NCBI RefSeq assembly: GCF_014645355.1
Contig: NZ_BMLS01000010.1
Span: 1 to 48,380 of the forward strand
Source of the DNA: Bowmanella pacifica
GTDB lineage: Bacteria > Pseudomonadota > Gammaproteobacteria > Enterobacterales > Alteromonadaceae
DNA: 48,380 nucleotides
Direction of reading: 5' to 3'
The stretch's first letter is position 1, and every line of letters starts with the position of its first letter. Under the pieces are notes generated by a model. The model ran no database searches and was not told the DNA's origin. It was given only the letters and a program-made list of their open reading frames with translations. The position numbers were made by a program, and so were the translations under genes. Positions 18,311 through 26,554 of this stretch are shown here, in pieces.

Positions 18311-18646
18311 CTAAACTTGATCTGTGGTTTTTGCGTCACGCACCAGCCATACGATGATCAGGACGCCCAGCAAAGCAGGCCAAAGTGCCCCAATTCCGGC
18401 AATAAGCAGCGCGCCAAGTACACAAATGAACACAAAGGCCATAGCCCCTATAAGGCTAACGGCTAACATCAGGCCTAGTACGATAAATGTAATTGCCAAT
18501 AACACGCCGCCGACCAGGGTCACAGCAGGAGACATTAGATCATCATCCAGATATAGATGAACATGTCCCCAAGAGTCCGCCACCATGCCCAAACAATATA
18601 CCAGCAAGGTGGCAATCAAAACGGCGATAATTAAATTCTTAAACAT
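18311..18646 (-). CDS. Small multi-pass membrane protein in the psp operon
   Basis: 111 residues, mostly hydrophobic, with about three membrane segments (5-25, 42-66, 70-100) and a short polar tail. A good AAGGGG site precedes the ATG, and it starts 10 bp after pspC. It is not PspB or PspG by sequence as far as can be judged. Its place as third gene behind the sigma-54 pspA promoter implies a part in the phage-shock (membrane stress) response. Confidence 0.75.
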   Translation of the reverse strand: MFKNLIIAVLIATLLVYCLGMVADSWGHVHLYLDDDLMSPAVTLVGGVLLAITFIVLGLMLAVSLIGAMAFVFICVLGALLIAGIGALWPALLGVLIIVWLVRDAKTTDQV

Positions 18647-18656
18647 GGGTTACCCC

Positions 18657-18857
18657 TTATCGAGCCGGTAGTACCATTGCTGCAATGATGTAAGCCACCA
18701 GCACCACCACTGGCAGGTGAAAGAAAATCACCAGCGCAGCCAAACGTATTAACCAAGGTTCCGTTCCCCAATGCCTGGCCAAGCCTGCACACACACCTGA
18801 CACTTTGGCGCGGATCTTATCTTTACGAATGCGTTGATCGTCATACAAAATTGTCAT
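18657..18857 (-). CDS. pspC: Phage shock protein C (PspC domain)
   Basis: 66 residues consisting of little more than the PspC domain: basic N-terminus, KVSGVCAGLARHWG, WLIRLAALVIFF and one long hydrophobic helix (about 42-62). It is much shorter than the enterobacterial PspC (about 120), lacking the C-terminal extension. PspC senses inner-membrane stress and recruits PspA. No pspB lies between pspA and this gene. Confidence 0.9.
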   Translation of the reverse strand: MTILYDDQRIRKDKIRAKVSGVCAGLARHWGTEPWLIRLAALVIFFHLPVVVLVAYIIAAMVLPAR

Positions 18858-18904
18858 GTTCTTCTCCTGTTAAAATCCGCAAGATAGGCGGGGGCAAGGC
18901 CCCC

Positions 18905-19576
18905 TTAAGCTACCTTCTTGTGTAACTTCTGCTTCAGCGCATCCAGCTCGGCCTGCATTTTTTCGTCGGCCTCCAACTGTGCAAACTGAGCATGCAAGCC
19001 AGGCTGACCGGCGGTCAGATCATAGGCCTCCAATTGCGCTTCAAGCTGCTCAACACGATGTTCGTAATGATCAAAGCGTTGCATGACCTGCTCTACCTTG
19101 TGTGTATCATTGCTAACTTTGACCTTCAGCCTGGCCGCCACCGACTCCTCTCGCATAAGCAAGGTTTTCTGTTTAGTGCGGGCCTCGCTTAGCTTCTCCT
19201 GTAGACGCACACTGTCTTGCTGCAATTGTTCCAAGGCCTCCTCGGCCTGCTGAAGCTCAGCGGCCAGTTGCAACGCTTGCTGTTCAAGCTTGTGCTTCTC
19301 TGTAAGGGCCAGTTTGGCAAGATCTTCTCGTTCTTTACCTAAGGCCATTTCGGCTTTGCTCTGCCATTCCAGAGCCTGCAGATTCAACCGTTCAATCTTA
19401 CGCTGCAGATCTTTCTTAGCCGCTAGGTTACGGGCCGCAATGGCACGCAGTTCGACTAAGGTTTCCTCCATTTCCTGCACAATCAGACGGATAACCTTTT
19501 TCGGATCCTCGGCCTTATCTAACAGGGCATTCAGGTTCGCTTGTACAATGTCATTCATTCTTGAAAAGACACCCAT
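18905..19576 (-). CDS. pspA: Phage shock protein A (PspA/IM30)
   Basis: 223 residues from the ATG at 19574-19576, which has a GGAGG site and gives the family N-terminus MGVFSRMNDIVQANLNALLDKAEDP. An upstream start would add 11 residues. The N-terminal amphipathic helix is followed by a long coiled coil to the C-terminus. PspA binds PspF in resting cells and oligomerises on damaged inner membrane under stress. It is first in pspA-pspC-orf. The enhancer-binding activator gene pspF is not in the neighbourhood. Confidence 0.95.
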   Translation of the reverse strand: MGVFSRMNDIVQANLNALLDKAEDPKKVIRLIVQEMEETLVELRAIAARNLAAKKDLQRKIERLNLQALEWQSKAEMALGKEREDLAKLALTEKHKLEQQALQLAAELQQAEEALEQLQQDSVRLQEKLSEARTKQKTLLMREESVAARLKVKVSNDTHKVEQVMQRFDHYEHRVEQLEAQLEAYDLTAGQPGLHAQFAQLEADEKMQAELDALKQKLHKKVA

Positions 19577-19641
19577 TTCACTTCCTCCACGCTTATTGCC
19601 CTCAGTCATCGGGCTATCACTAAATCACTCGTAATAGCTAT

Positions 19642-19658
19642 TACAAGCCTTGTGCCAA
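19642..19658 (-). promoter_or_regulatory. Sigma-54 promoter of pspA
   Basis: Minus-strand TTGGCACAAGGCTTGTA carries the -24 GG and a -12 GT with exact sigma-54 spacing. The enterobacterial pspA promoter, recalled, also has TTGT in place of TTGC. It lies 66 bp before the pspA ATG. The A/T-rich DNA upstream (about 19675-19760) could hold IHF and PspF sites, which were not resolved. Confidence 0.8.
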
Positions 19659-19901
19659 CTCTCAAGAAACGACTATCACATTGTTTTAATTGATTTTTTT
19701 AAAACCATAAACCTGCACCGGAATTAGACTTTATCTTCTCTTAGTTATAATTTGGTCAAATCGACTATACCAATAGCTAATTTAACCAACTCATACGATT
19801 GAAGGGTGTTTAGTGGCTTATTGCGGGCTAACAAGCAATCCGTTTACAGCGCGACGAAAGCGCATTTCTGAAGTACGAGAAGGGTTTTACTCTGTGCCAA
19901 T

Positions 19902-20059
19902 GGGAGCTGGGAACTGGGAACTGGGAACTGGGAACTGGGAGCTGGGAGCTGGGAGCTGGGAGCTGGGAGCTGGGAGCTGGGAGCTGGGAGCTGGGAGCTG
20001 GGAGCTGGGAGCTGGGAGCTGGGAGCTGGGAGCTGGGAGCTGGGAGCTGGGAGCTGGGA
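19902..20059. repeat. Heptanucleotide tandem array, 22 copies
   Basis: Unit GGGAGCT or GGGAACT: one GGGAGCT, four GGGAACT (19909-19936), then seventeen GGGAGCT (19937-20055) and a partial GGGA. Every 7 bp gives a G3 run with a 4-nt loop on the plus strand, so G-quadruplexes can form anywhere in the array. Long open frames run through it on both strands (repeats of WELGAGS or SQLPAPS) but only because the unit lacks stops; they are not treated as genes. It lies in the 533-bp gap between pspA and the next operon; the rest of that gap (19660-19900) shows nothing else clear. Confidence 0.97.
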
Positions 20060-20093
20060 TAGCGTAATAAAAAGGTAGCTCAAGAAAAACGAA

Positions 20094-20123
20094 AAGACGG
20101 TCTTACCACTTAGTGACCGTCTT
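20094..20123 (-). terminator. Terminator of the unknown envelope gene pair
   Basis: Minus-strand AAGACGGTC, 12-nt loop, GACCGTCTT, then TTCGTTTTT. The upstream arm includes the last codons of the small membrane gene. Confidence 0.75.
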
Positions 20124-20244
20124 GGGGTGAAAAGGTTGGCGGCTTAACCAGCAAACGTTCGACGTAGCTAAATACTAACGCACCAACCAAAAATGCCATT
20201 AAAGGTATCAGCAGCAAACTGAGCAAATGCATCTGATCCAACAT
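20110..20244 (-). CDS. Small single-pass membrane protein (44 aa)
   Basis: 44 residues from the ATG at 20242-20244, four bases after the stop of the upstream gene; a longer in-frame reading would overlap that gene and is less likely. Sequence: short N-terminus, one hydrophobic helix (about 7-29), then a basic and proline-containing tail (VERLLVKPP). No family is recognised. Tight spacing means co-translation with the periplasmic gene before it, under the sigma-54-like promoter at 20581. Confidence 0.6.
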   Translation of the reverse strand: MLDQMHLLSLLLIPLMAFLVGALVFSYVERLLVKPPTFSPQDGH

Positions 20245-20248
20245 AGGC

Positions 20249-20524
20249 TTACTCGGCTTGTTTAGCTGGTTCAGGTTGCACCTTTTCACTGCGCTCAACC
20301 AACTGCACTGCCTGACCCTCATCCTCTTGCAGAGTCAATGCATCAGCCGCTTTGCTAACAGCCTCTTTGACGCTATTGGCCATTTCCTGAGAAGTCGCGC
20401 TAACGGCCGAGCTAAGTATGTTAGATACAAGCTCCTGCATGGATACTTCGGCTGTCTGTGCAGAGGCACTCATAGAGGAAACCAACAACACAGCTGCGGT
20501 AGTAAGTTTCATTTTGTTAAACAT
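20249..20524 (-). CDS. Hypothetical periplasmic protein next to psp genes
   Basis: 91 residues from the ATG at 20522-20524, which has a GGAG site; an upstream ATG would add 4 residues. The signal peptide ends at SASA-Q (about 22). The mature part is about 69 residues, rich in Ala, Ser and Glu, with an amphipathic helical stretch (ELVSNILSSAVSATSQEMANSV) and an acidic/proline C-terminus. There are no cysteines and no known family. Together with the downstream 44-aa membrane gene it forms an operon whose promoter looks sigma-54 dependent, so a role in envelope stress is inferred. Confidence 0.7.
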   Translation of the reverse strand: MFNKMKLTTAAVLLVSSMSASAQTAEVSMQELVSNILSSAVSATSQEMANSVKEAVSKAADALTLQEDEGQAVQLVERSEKVQPEPAKQAE

Positions 20525-20580
20525 AAAATTCTCCAAATCGGTTCATGTGTTAAGTCGCAATAACTGACGGAATAGTTGTT

Positions 20581-20596
20581 GCGAGACACATGCCAA
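20581..20596 (-). promoter_or_regulatory. Sigma-54-like promoter of the unknown envelope pair
   Basis: Minus-strand TTGGCATGTGTCTCGC matches the sigma-54 consensus with GG at -24 and GC at -12 in exact spacing; mismatches are one base in each element. It lies 57 bp before the ATG at 20524. The DNA just upstream (20602-20645) is strongly A/T-rich, as expected for activator/IHF binding. Confidence 0.6.
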
Positions 20597-20682
20597 CTCG
20601 AGAAAAAAACATAACAACATGAAAAATATAAGTTTTTTTATTTTAGACCAGCGAATGGCAGCTAGCTCAAAAATAAAGCAGC

Positions 20683-20713
20683 CCACTAAATAGTTATAAT
20701 CACAATTTAGTGG
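20683..20713 (-). terminator. Possible dusA terminator
   Basis: CCACTAAAT, 13-nt loop, ATTTAGTGG, starting 20 bp after the dusA stop, followed on the minus strand by GCTGCTTTATTTTT. The stem is A/T-rich and the loop large, so it is moderate evidence. Confidence 0.5.
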
Positions 20714-20732
20714 TCAAATACACCAAATCGTA

Positions 20733-21722
20733 TTACTCACGTCCCTTCATACCTGCCTGACGGGCTTCCAACGCATCCAATAGCAAGCCGCCGTCTACCG
20801 CTTTTGTGCCGTTTTCACTCAAATAGCGTCGCCAAATTCGACCACCAGGCTGCCCCTGAAAGATACCCAACATATGTCGGGCGACATGCCAGACCCTTGC
20901 GCCCTTAGCAACCTGCTCATTCACATAAGGCACCATAGCTTCGATTACACTTTCACGCTCAGGCACACCATGCTGATCGCCATAAAATTCGCTATCTACC
21001 GAGGCAAACATATAAGGATTGGCATAAGCTTCCCGGCCAATCATCACGCCATCCTGATAACTAAGGTGTTGTTTAGCCTCTTCAAGGGTTTTGACCCCGC
21101 CGTTGATCGTCAGGTGCAGGTGAGGGAAATGCTCTTTCAGCAGATATACCCTGTCGTACATTAACGGTGGGATTTCACGGTTCTCTTTGGGGCTGAGTCC
21201 TTGCAACCAGGCTTTTCTGGCATGAATAATAAAAGTATCACACCCCGCATCGGCAACCCGACGAATAAAGTCGTCCAAATGGGCGTATTCATCCATATCA
21301 TCTATACCAATGCGGCATTTCACCGTTACCGGCACATTGACAGCGTCCTGCATAGCGGAGACACAAGCTGCAACCGTTTCTGGTTCTGCCATTAAACAAG
21401 CGCCAAAACGACCATTTTTCACCCTATCGGAAGGACACCCCACATTGATGTTAATTTCATCGTATCCCTGCTCCTCAGCTCGTCTGGCGCACTCGGCCAT
21501 GTCGGCTGGGTTCGAGCCGCCCAGCTGCAGAGCGACAGGATGTTCGTCGCAGTTAAAGCCAAGGTAATCGCCCTTGCCAAACAAAATCGCTCCGGTTGTC
21601 ACCATTTCTGTGTACAGCAAGGTGTGTCGGGTAATACGCCGCATAAAATAGCGGTAATGACGATCCGTCCAATCGAGCATGGGCGCTATGGAAATTCGAC
21701 GGTTGAAAGAAATATCAGCCAT
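20733..21722 (-). CDS. dusA: tRNA-dihydrouridine(20/20a) synthase DusA
   Basis: 329 residues. The FMN enzyme reduces uridine 20/20a in the tRNA D-loop using NADPH. The TIM barrel starts SIAPMLDWTDRHYRYF. The catalytic Cys is in the INVGCPSDRVKNGRFGACLM region. FMN-binding residues appear in HARKAWLQGLSPKENR, and NGGVKTLEEA and VMIGREAYANP follow. Length and motifs are typical of DusA rather than DusB or DusC. Confidence 0.95.
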   Translation of the reverse strand: MADISFNRRISIAPMLDWTDRHYRYFMRRITRHTLLYTEMVTTGAILFGKGDYLGFNCDEHPVALQLGGSNPADMAECARRAEEQGYDEININVGCPSDRVKNGRFGACLMAEPETVAACVSAMQDAVNVPVTVKCRIGIDDMDEYAHLDDFIRRVADAGCDTFIIHARKAWLQGLSPKENREIPPLMYDRVYLLKEHFPHLHLTINGGVKTLEEAKQHLSYQDGVMIGREAYANPYMFASVDSEFYGDQHGVPERESVIEAMVPYVNEQVAKGARVWHVARHMLGIFQGQPGGRIWRRYLSENGTKAVDGGLLLDALEARQAGMKGRE

Positions 21723-21827
21723 GAGAGACTTTAACCCTTAAATAACAACAGCTTACCTTTTCTTTCTGGCAAAACTGGAAGAATACAAACGGCGGCTTTT
21801 GGCATCAAGTTTCCCTATTTTCCCCTC

Positions 21828-21891
21828 CCCGGGGGAACAAAAACCCCTTTTTTGGGGAACAAAAACCAGGGGGTGCCAAAGGGCAATTATA
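21828..21891 (-). promoter_or_regulatory. dusA promoter and G/C-tract leader
   Basis: A minus-strand -10 TATAAT lies at 21886-21891 with a weak -35 (TTTCTC) 16 bp upstream. The predicted leader of about 155 nt then contains two copies of GGTTTTTGTTCCCC (plus-strand 21832-21845 and 21854-21867). Between the copies CCCC and GGGG are separated by six A/T pairs (21844-21857), giving a short hairpin. The function of this leader is unknown. Confidence 0.4.
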
Positions 21892-21899
21892 CCATTTCA

Positions 21900-22247
21900 A
21901 TACACCAGAGAAAGAACGGCAACCCGTCCTTCGATAACGTAACAAAGAAGAAACGGACTGAATGATGCTTTCTATGGTGCGTTAATCAGAGGATTACTGG
22001 CCACTTTTGTCGTGGTCTGGAAGGAATAGCACTTCTGCTTGTTTGAGCGGCCTGACATCGCCCACTCCCTTGCATTCAGCCTAAAGCCTGGTCAAATAAA
22101 GACACCCGCAGTGGCCAATGAGAAAACAATCTCAATGCGGTTAACGAGTCAGGCGGATACTGCCTTTTTAGCAACCGGATAACACGCCTTTTCACAATAC
22201 GCGACTATGCTACACTAGCCCCAGAGTGCTTAGCTGATCGTAACCAA
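21900..22247. other. Non-coding stretch before zur
   Basis: About 350 bp without a credible gene. It holds an inverted pair TGGCCACT / AGTGGCCA roughly 110 bp apart (near 22000 and 22113) and a small GGC...GCC hairpin followed by TTTTT near 22150-22172. A weak promoter for zur (TTTTCA, 16 bp, TACACT) lies near 22190-22217. No Zur box was recognised. Confidence 0.4.
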
Positions 22248-22682
22248 ATGAATCACCAGAAACTAATAGAAAAAGCCAGACGATATTGTGAAGGTAAAGG
22301 CGCTAGATTTACCCTTTTACGCGAAAAGGTGTATGGCCTGTTACTGCAAAAACAAGGCGCCACAGGTGCTTATGAATTATTGGACGAATTAAAGGAAACG
22401 GAGAGTTCGGCCAAGCCGGCGACCGTTTATCGCACTCTGGATTTTTTACTTGAGTTTGGCCTGGTTCACCGCCTGGAATCGACTAACGCTTTTGTGGCTT
22501 GCCATCATTTTGGCTGTAATCACCCAGTTCAGTTTCTGATTTGTGACACCTGCGGGGAAGTGCAAGAGATCCAGTCTGAGGGCCTAAAAGAAACCCTGGA
22601 CAATCAAGCCAAGGCTTATGGATTCAAAGTGGAGTCTCAGACTATTGAAGCTCATGGCACTTGCGCCAGTTGCCAGAGTTGA
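22248..22682 (+). CDS. zur: Zinc uptake regulator Zur (Fur family)
   Basis: 144 residues. A winged-helix N-terminus (RFTLLREKVYGLL, KPATVYRTLDFLLEFGLVHRL) is followed by a dimerisation domain. The structural zinc site is made of C99-x2-C102 and C139-x2-C142. Extra ligands H86/H87 and C90 lie in the regulatory-site region. The sequence fits Zur better than Fur, lacking Fur's His-rich HHDH motif. Zn-bound Zur represses zinc import genes; none are visible here. Monocistronic. Confidence 0.92.
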   Translation: MNHQKLIEKARRYCEGKGARFTLLREKVYGLLLQKQGATGAYELLDELKETESSAKPATVYRTLDFLLEFGLVHRLESTNAFVACHHFGCNHPVQFLICDTCGEVQEIQSEGLKETLDNQAKAYGFKVESQTIEAHGTCASCQS

Positions 22683-22859
22683 ACGAAATAAACATAAATA
22701 ACAAACTGTTATCTGGCTATCAGGCTAGACTTAGGTCACGCTGTTGACCATAGTTAATGGGCTGTTCTGCTGAACACTGAAGCCTGTCAGCTGTAGGTTA
22801 AAATGACAGTGATGTATTAAGTGCCTTAAAGGCACGCCAGACAAGGTTAAATAACAACC

Positions 22860-23327
22860 ATGAATGTTGAATTTATAAACCCCTTTATTTCTTCGTTAGT
22901 CAATGTGCTGGAAACCATGGCACAGACCAAGCTCCAGCCCGGCAAACCCAAGAAAAAAGGTGATGAAGTGGCGGTGGGTGATGTGTCTGGCTTAATCGGC
23001 ATGGTTGGCCCACAGGTGAAAGGGTCTTTCTCTATCTCTTTTGAGGAGTCTCTGGCACTGGAAATCATGCAACGCATGCTGGGTGAGAAGCCTGCGAAGA
23101 TAAATGCAGAGGTTACCGATATGGTGGGTGAAATCACCAACATGGTAACAGGTGGGGCAAAACTGGAGTTGTCAGGCAAAGGCTACGACTTTGATATGGC
23201 CACGCCCATTGTGGTGTCCGGCAAGCAACATACCATTACTCATAAGGTTGACGGCCCTAAAATAATCCTGCCCTTCAGTAGTGACGCCGGTTCTGCCTAC
23301 CTGGAGATCTGCTTCGACAAATTATGA
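22860..23327 (+). CDS. cheX: Chemotaxis phosphatase CheX
   Basis: 155 residues with the CheC/CheX fold. The single active-site motif E91-x2-N94 (in [15 protein letters not shown]) supplies the Glu and Asn that act on phospho-CheY. Having one motif rather than two is typical of CheX. No other chemotaxis gene is adjacent, so it acts on CheY or another response regulator encoded elsewhere. Its stop overlaps the ATG of yjbQ by 4 nt. Confidence 0.88.
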   Translation: MNVEFINPFISSLVNVLETMAQTKLQPGKPKKKGDEVAVGDVSGLIGMVGPQVKGSFSISFEESLALEIMQRMLGEKPAKINAEVTDMVGEITNMVTGGAKLELSGKGYDFDMATPIVVSGKQHTITHKVDGPKIILPFSSDAGSAYLEICFDKL

Positions 23328-23755
23328 GCCAGTGGCATCAAAAGACCATAGGCTTAACGGCCAAATCGCGCGGATTTCACCTGGTCACAGCAGAAATAAC
23401 CGAACAACTTGCCATTCTGCGCGATTGTCAAATTGGTATACTGCATCTTCTACTGCAGCATACCAGCGCTTCGTTGACCCTTAATGAAAACGCGGACCCC
23501 ACCGTGAGAGGGGATTTCGAACGGTTCTTTAACCACAACGTGCCCGAGCACGCGCCTTATTTCCAACACACTTACGAAGGCCCTGATGATATGCCGGCCC
23601 ATTTAAAAGCCAGCTTATTAGGGACAAGCCTGACAATACCGGTCAATAACGGCAAATTAGCGCTGGGTACCTGGCAAGGGATTTATCTGGGTGAACACCG
23701 TAACCAAGCCACCAGCCGCCGTGTGATTGCCACCCTAAACGGCCAGTTTCGCTAA
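23324..23755 (+). CDS. yjbQ: YjbQ family protein (UPF0047)
   Basis: 143 residues, the standard size. Conserved [31 protein letters not shown]-like [10 protein letters not shown] and [12 protein letters not shown] segments define the family. Members have weak thiamine-phosphate synthase activity in vitro; the physiological role is unsettled. Coupled to cheX through an ATGA overlap. Confidence 0.93.
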   Translation: MSQWHQKTIGLTAKSRGFHLVTAEITEQLAILRDCQIGILHLLLQHTSASLTLNENADPTVRGDFERFFNHNVPEHAPYFQHTYEGPDDMPAHLKASLLGTSLTIPVNNGKLALGTWQGIYLGEHRNQATSRRVIATLNGQFR

Positions 23756-23985
23756 GCCGCAAAAGCATTCCGATGCAAAATAACTGATGACAGGGTATTT
23801 CCAGTTCTTTCCCGAACTTGGTACACTACAGCCAGCAGCCATCAGAGCTCGCCCTCCATAATATCCTTCTCCTCGTATGAGGAGGTGTTGCCGACACAGC
23901 AAGGCAACTGACCTTCAGGAATAAGTAGTAACTGCTGAATTTTTGATTACGCTTGTATAGGCGTGTTTATCATTAAGGGACCACC

Positions 23986-25035
23986 ATGAAAAATAATTCC
24001 TTAGCAACTGCTCTTATTCTGAGCCTGATTCCAGCCTTAACACAAGCTAACGAGCCGAGTGAATACGAAGGCTGGGTAGCGGGTTTCGGCGAGTACTATA
24101 AAGTAGACAGCGACAAACCATTGCCTTTAGGCGGATTAGATGACGGCACTGGAATAGGTGCAGAACTCGGCTTCAGATTCACACCCAACTGGGGTGCCAG
24201 GATCGAATGGTCTCATTTGAATCTTGATTCAGATTCGCCCCTGATTGACGATTCTGGTGACCGCGTTGGTATTGATGCGTTGTATTTTCTTGATCAAAAA
24301 CAAACCTATGTTTTCGGCGGATTTAAACACGAGAATCTGCAAGAAAATTACCGCATGATGAACCTGGGGTTAGGTCGCCATTGGGATCTAACCGAGAAGT
24401 GGAAGCTGGTTACAGAAGCTGCAGCTTATTATGATTTCGGTCAAGACTTCAAAGACTACAGTGTTAAGCTGGGTCTGGCTTACACCTTTGGTAATAAGTC
24501 CAAGCCAATGCCTGCCTCTGAGCCGGTAGTTGCGCAAACTGCAGCACCAGTGGTAGAGCAACCTAAAGATTCAGATAACGACGGTGTTAACGATGCCCAA
24601 GATCGCTGCGCTAATACACCAAGCACCGACAAGGTCGATGCCCAGGGCTGTAGCATCTTTATGGAAGAGAAAGTTGAAACCCGACTGGACATTCTGTTTG
24701 CTAACAACAGCTATGCTGTCAGCAATCCAGACGATGCACAGATTCAGGTATTCGCCCAGTTTATGCGTCGCTTCCCAAACACCAAGGCGGTAATTGAAGG
24801 ACACACGTCAGCCCCAGGAGACAGCGCGTATAACCAAAGCCTGTCAGAAAAGCGGGCTAAAGCGGTCAGACAGTTACTAATTGACCGCTACGACATTGAT
24901 GCTGGACGTTTGGAAGCAGTAGGGTATGGCGAAAGCCGCCCGCTGGATTCAGGCAATACCGCAGATGCACACAAGCGTAATCGTCGTATTCACGCGACAG
25001 TAAGCGCCATGGAAAAGGTAAAGGTTACCCGCTAA
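23986..25035 (+). CDS. OmpA-family outer-membrane protein
   Basis: 349 residues. The signal peptide ends at TQA-N (about 22). An N-terminal eight-strand barrel (about 25-165) is followed by a Pro/Ala-rich linker and a thrombospondin-type-3 calcium motif (DSDNDGVNDAQDRC). Residues 225-345 form the OmpA peptidoglycan-binding domain, with IEGHTSAPGDSAYNQSLSEKRAKAV containing the conserved Asp/Arg pair region. It anchors the outer membrane to the cell wall. It has a strong AAGGGA site and a strong terminator. The 230-bp upstream gap holds hairpins (CTCCTC/GAGGAG, GTTGCC/GGCAAC) of unknown use. Confidence 0.93.
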   Translation: MKNNSLATALILSLIPALTQANEPSEYEGWVAGFGEYYKVDSDKPLPLGGLDDGTGIGAELGFRFTPNWGARIEWSHLNLDSDSPLIDDSGDRVGIDALYFLDQKQTYVFGGFKHENLQENYRMMNLGLGRHWDLTEKWKLVTEAAAYYDFGQDFKDYSVKLGLAYTFGNKSKPMPASEPVVAQTAAPVVEQPKDSDNDGVNDAQDRCANTPSTDKVDAQGCSIFMEEKVETRLDILFANNSYAVSNPDDAQIQVFAQFMRRFPNTKAVIEGHTSAPGDSAYNQSLSEKRAKAVRQLLIDRYDIDAGRLEAVGYGESRPLDSGNTADAHKRNRRIHATVSAMEKVKVTR

Positions 25036-25044
25036 CTTTCCACT

Positions 25045-25073
25045 AAAAAGGGCGCCATTCGGCGCCCTTTTTA
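25045..25073. terminator. Bidirectional terminator between ompA-like and dnaB
   Basis: AAAAAGGGCGCC, ATTC loop, GGCGCCCTTTTT: stem at 25050-25056 and 25061-25067 with A and T runs on both sides. It serves both convergent genes. Confidence 0.92.
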
Positions 25074-25095
25074 TATTCGCAATCAAGCCACAAGG

Positions 25096-26487
25096 CTAAT
25101 ACTCATCAGCTATCTCTGGCCCGGCATAATTATCAAAGCGTGAAAACTGTCCCTGGAACGTTAAGCGACTGGTTCCAATCGGACCATTCCGCTGCTTACC
25201 AATAATGATCTCTGCCACACCTTTATATTCACTGTTCTCGTGATAAACCTCATCGCGGTAGATAAACATAATCAAGTCAGCATCCTGCTCGATAGAGCCT
25301 GATTCACGCAAGTCAGAGTTGACCGGGCGTTTATCGGCACGTTGCTCCAGGCTTCGGTTAAGCTGAGAAAGTGCCACCACAGGAACTTGCAATTCTTTGG
25401 CCAATGCCTTGAGTGAGCGAGATATTTCAGCAATTTCCAGAGTACGGTTATCGCTTAATGCCGGTACTTGCATAAGCTGCAAGTAATCCACCATGATTAA
25501 CGCCAGGCCGCCCCGCTCTCTTGCCAATTTACGCGCACGGGTACGCACTTCCATAGGTGTTAGCCCTGAAGAATCATCCACAAACAGGTTATCTTTATCC
25601 TTCAGCATGGCCATGGTGTTGGAGATTCTAGCCCAGTCCTCATCGTCCAGTTGTGCGGTACGAATACGGGTTTGGTCAACCCGGCTAAGCGACGCCAGCA
25701 TCCTCATCATGATCTGTTCGGCCGGCATCTCCAGACTGAACACCAGCACCGGCTTTTCTTCCAGTAACATGGCATTTTCACATAGATTCATGGCAAAAGT
25801 AGTTTTACCCATGGACGGACGAGCGGCCACGATAATTAAATCTGATGGCTGTAACCCGCTGGTCTTCTTGTCTAAGTCTTTGTAGCCGGTGGATACACCA
25901 GTGACCTCTTTGTTGTTTTTAATCAGCGCTTCAAGGCGGTCAATGGTATTCGTCAGTATAGATTCTACATTTTGCGGCCCTTCGTTCTTTCCTGAACGCT
26001 TCTCCGCAATTTCAAATACCTTACTCTCGGCTAAATCCAACACATCCGAACTGGTGCGACCTTCTGGGTTGTAGCCGGTATCGGATATTTCGTGGGCTAC
26101 CCCGATCAGCTCACGCAATACCGCACGCTCTTTAATAATCTGAGCATACGCCACCACGTTGGCTGCGCTTGGCGTGTTCTTCGCCAACTCCCCTAGATAG
26201 GCAAAACCACCAACAGCGTCCAACTCGTCTTGCTGCTCAAGCAGATCAGAAACCGTGATCAGATCAACCGGCTGGCTGTCACCCAATAATTTGAGAATGG
26301 CACGGTAAATAGTCTGATGCGCGCGATTATAAAAATCCTGCTCGATCAGTACTTCTGCAACTTTATCCCAACAGTCAGGTGCAATCAGCATGCTACCTAT
26401 CACAGATTGCTCTGCCTCAATCGAGTGGGGAGGGATCTTGAGCTTTTCGACTTTGGTATCACGCTCTTTATGAGAAACGACTTTCAC
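25096..26487 (-). CDS. dnaB: Replicative DNA helicase DnaB
   Basis: 463 residues from a GTG start. The hexameric helicase unwinds DNA ahead of the replisome. The N-terminal domain begins PPHSIEAEQSVIGSMLI. The C-terminal RecA-like domain has Walker A ARPSMGKTTFA (about 219), Walker B LIMVDYLQLM and the DnaB motif LSQLNRSLEQRADKRPVNSDLRESGSIEQDAD. No intein. In many gammaproteobacteria dnaB follows rplI directly; here about 5.5 kb with other operons separates them. Confidence 0.96.
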   Translation of the reverse strand: MKVVSHKERDTKVEKLKIPPHSIEAEQSVIGSMLIAPDCWDKVAEVLIEQDFYNRAHQTIYRAILKLLGDSQPVDLITVSDLLEQQDELDAVGGFAYLGELAKNTPSAANVVAYAQIIKERAVLRELIGVAHEISDTGYNPEGRTSSDVLDLAESKVFEIAEKRSGKNEGPQNVESILTNTIDRLEALIKNNKEVTGVSTGYKDLDKKTSGLQPSDLIIVAARPSMGKTTFAMNLCENAMLLEEKPVLVFSLEMPAEQIMMRMLASLSRVDQTRIRTAQLDDEDWARISNTMAMLKDKDNLFVDDSSGLTPMEVRTRARKLARERGGLALIMVDYLQLMQVPALSDNRTLEIAEISRSLKALAKELQVPVVALSQLNRSLEQRADKRPVNSDLRESGSIEQDADLIMFIYRDEVYHENSEYKGVAEIIIGKQRNGPIGTSRLTFQGQFSRFDNYAGPEIADEY

Positions 26488-26554
26488 CTGTCACCATCGG
26501 GGTTGTTTGCCATAGTGGTATTATGCGTCATTCGCCGTCGTTAGCCCATAACAA

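Noticed and set aside
19813-20083. Repeat-containing frames on both strands (WELGAGS and SQLPAPS repeats)
   Set aside because: They exist only because the 7-bp unit has no stop codon in any frame; there is no ribosome site or conserved flank.
22183-22247. Zur box before zur
   Set aside because: No palindrome resembling the GTTATAATATAAC-type consensus was seen.
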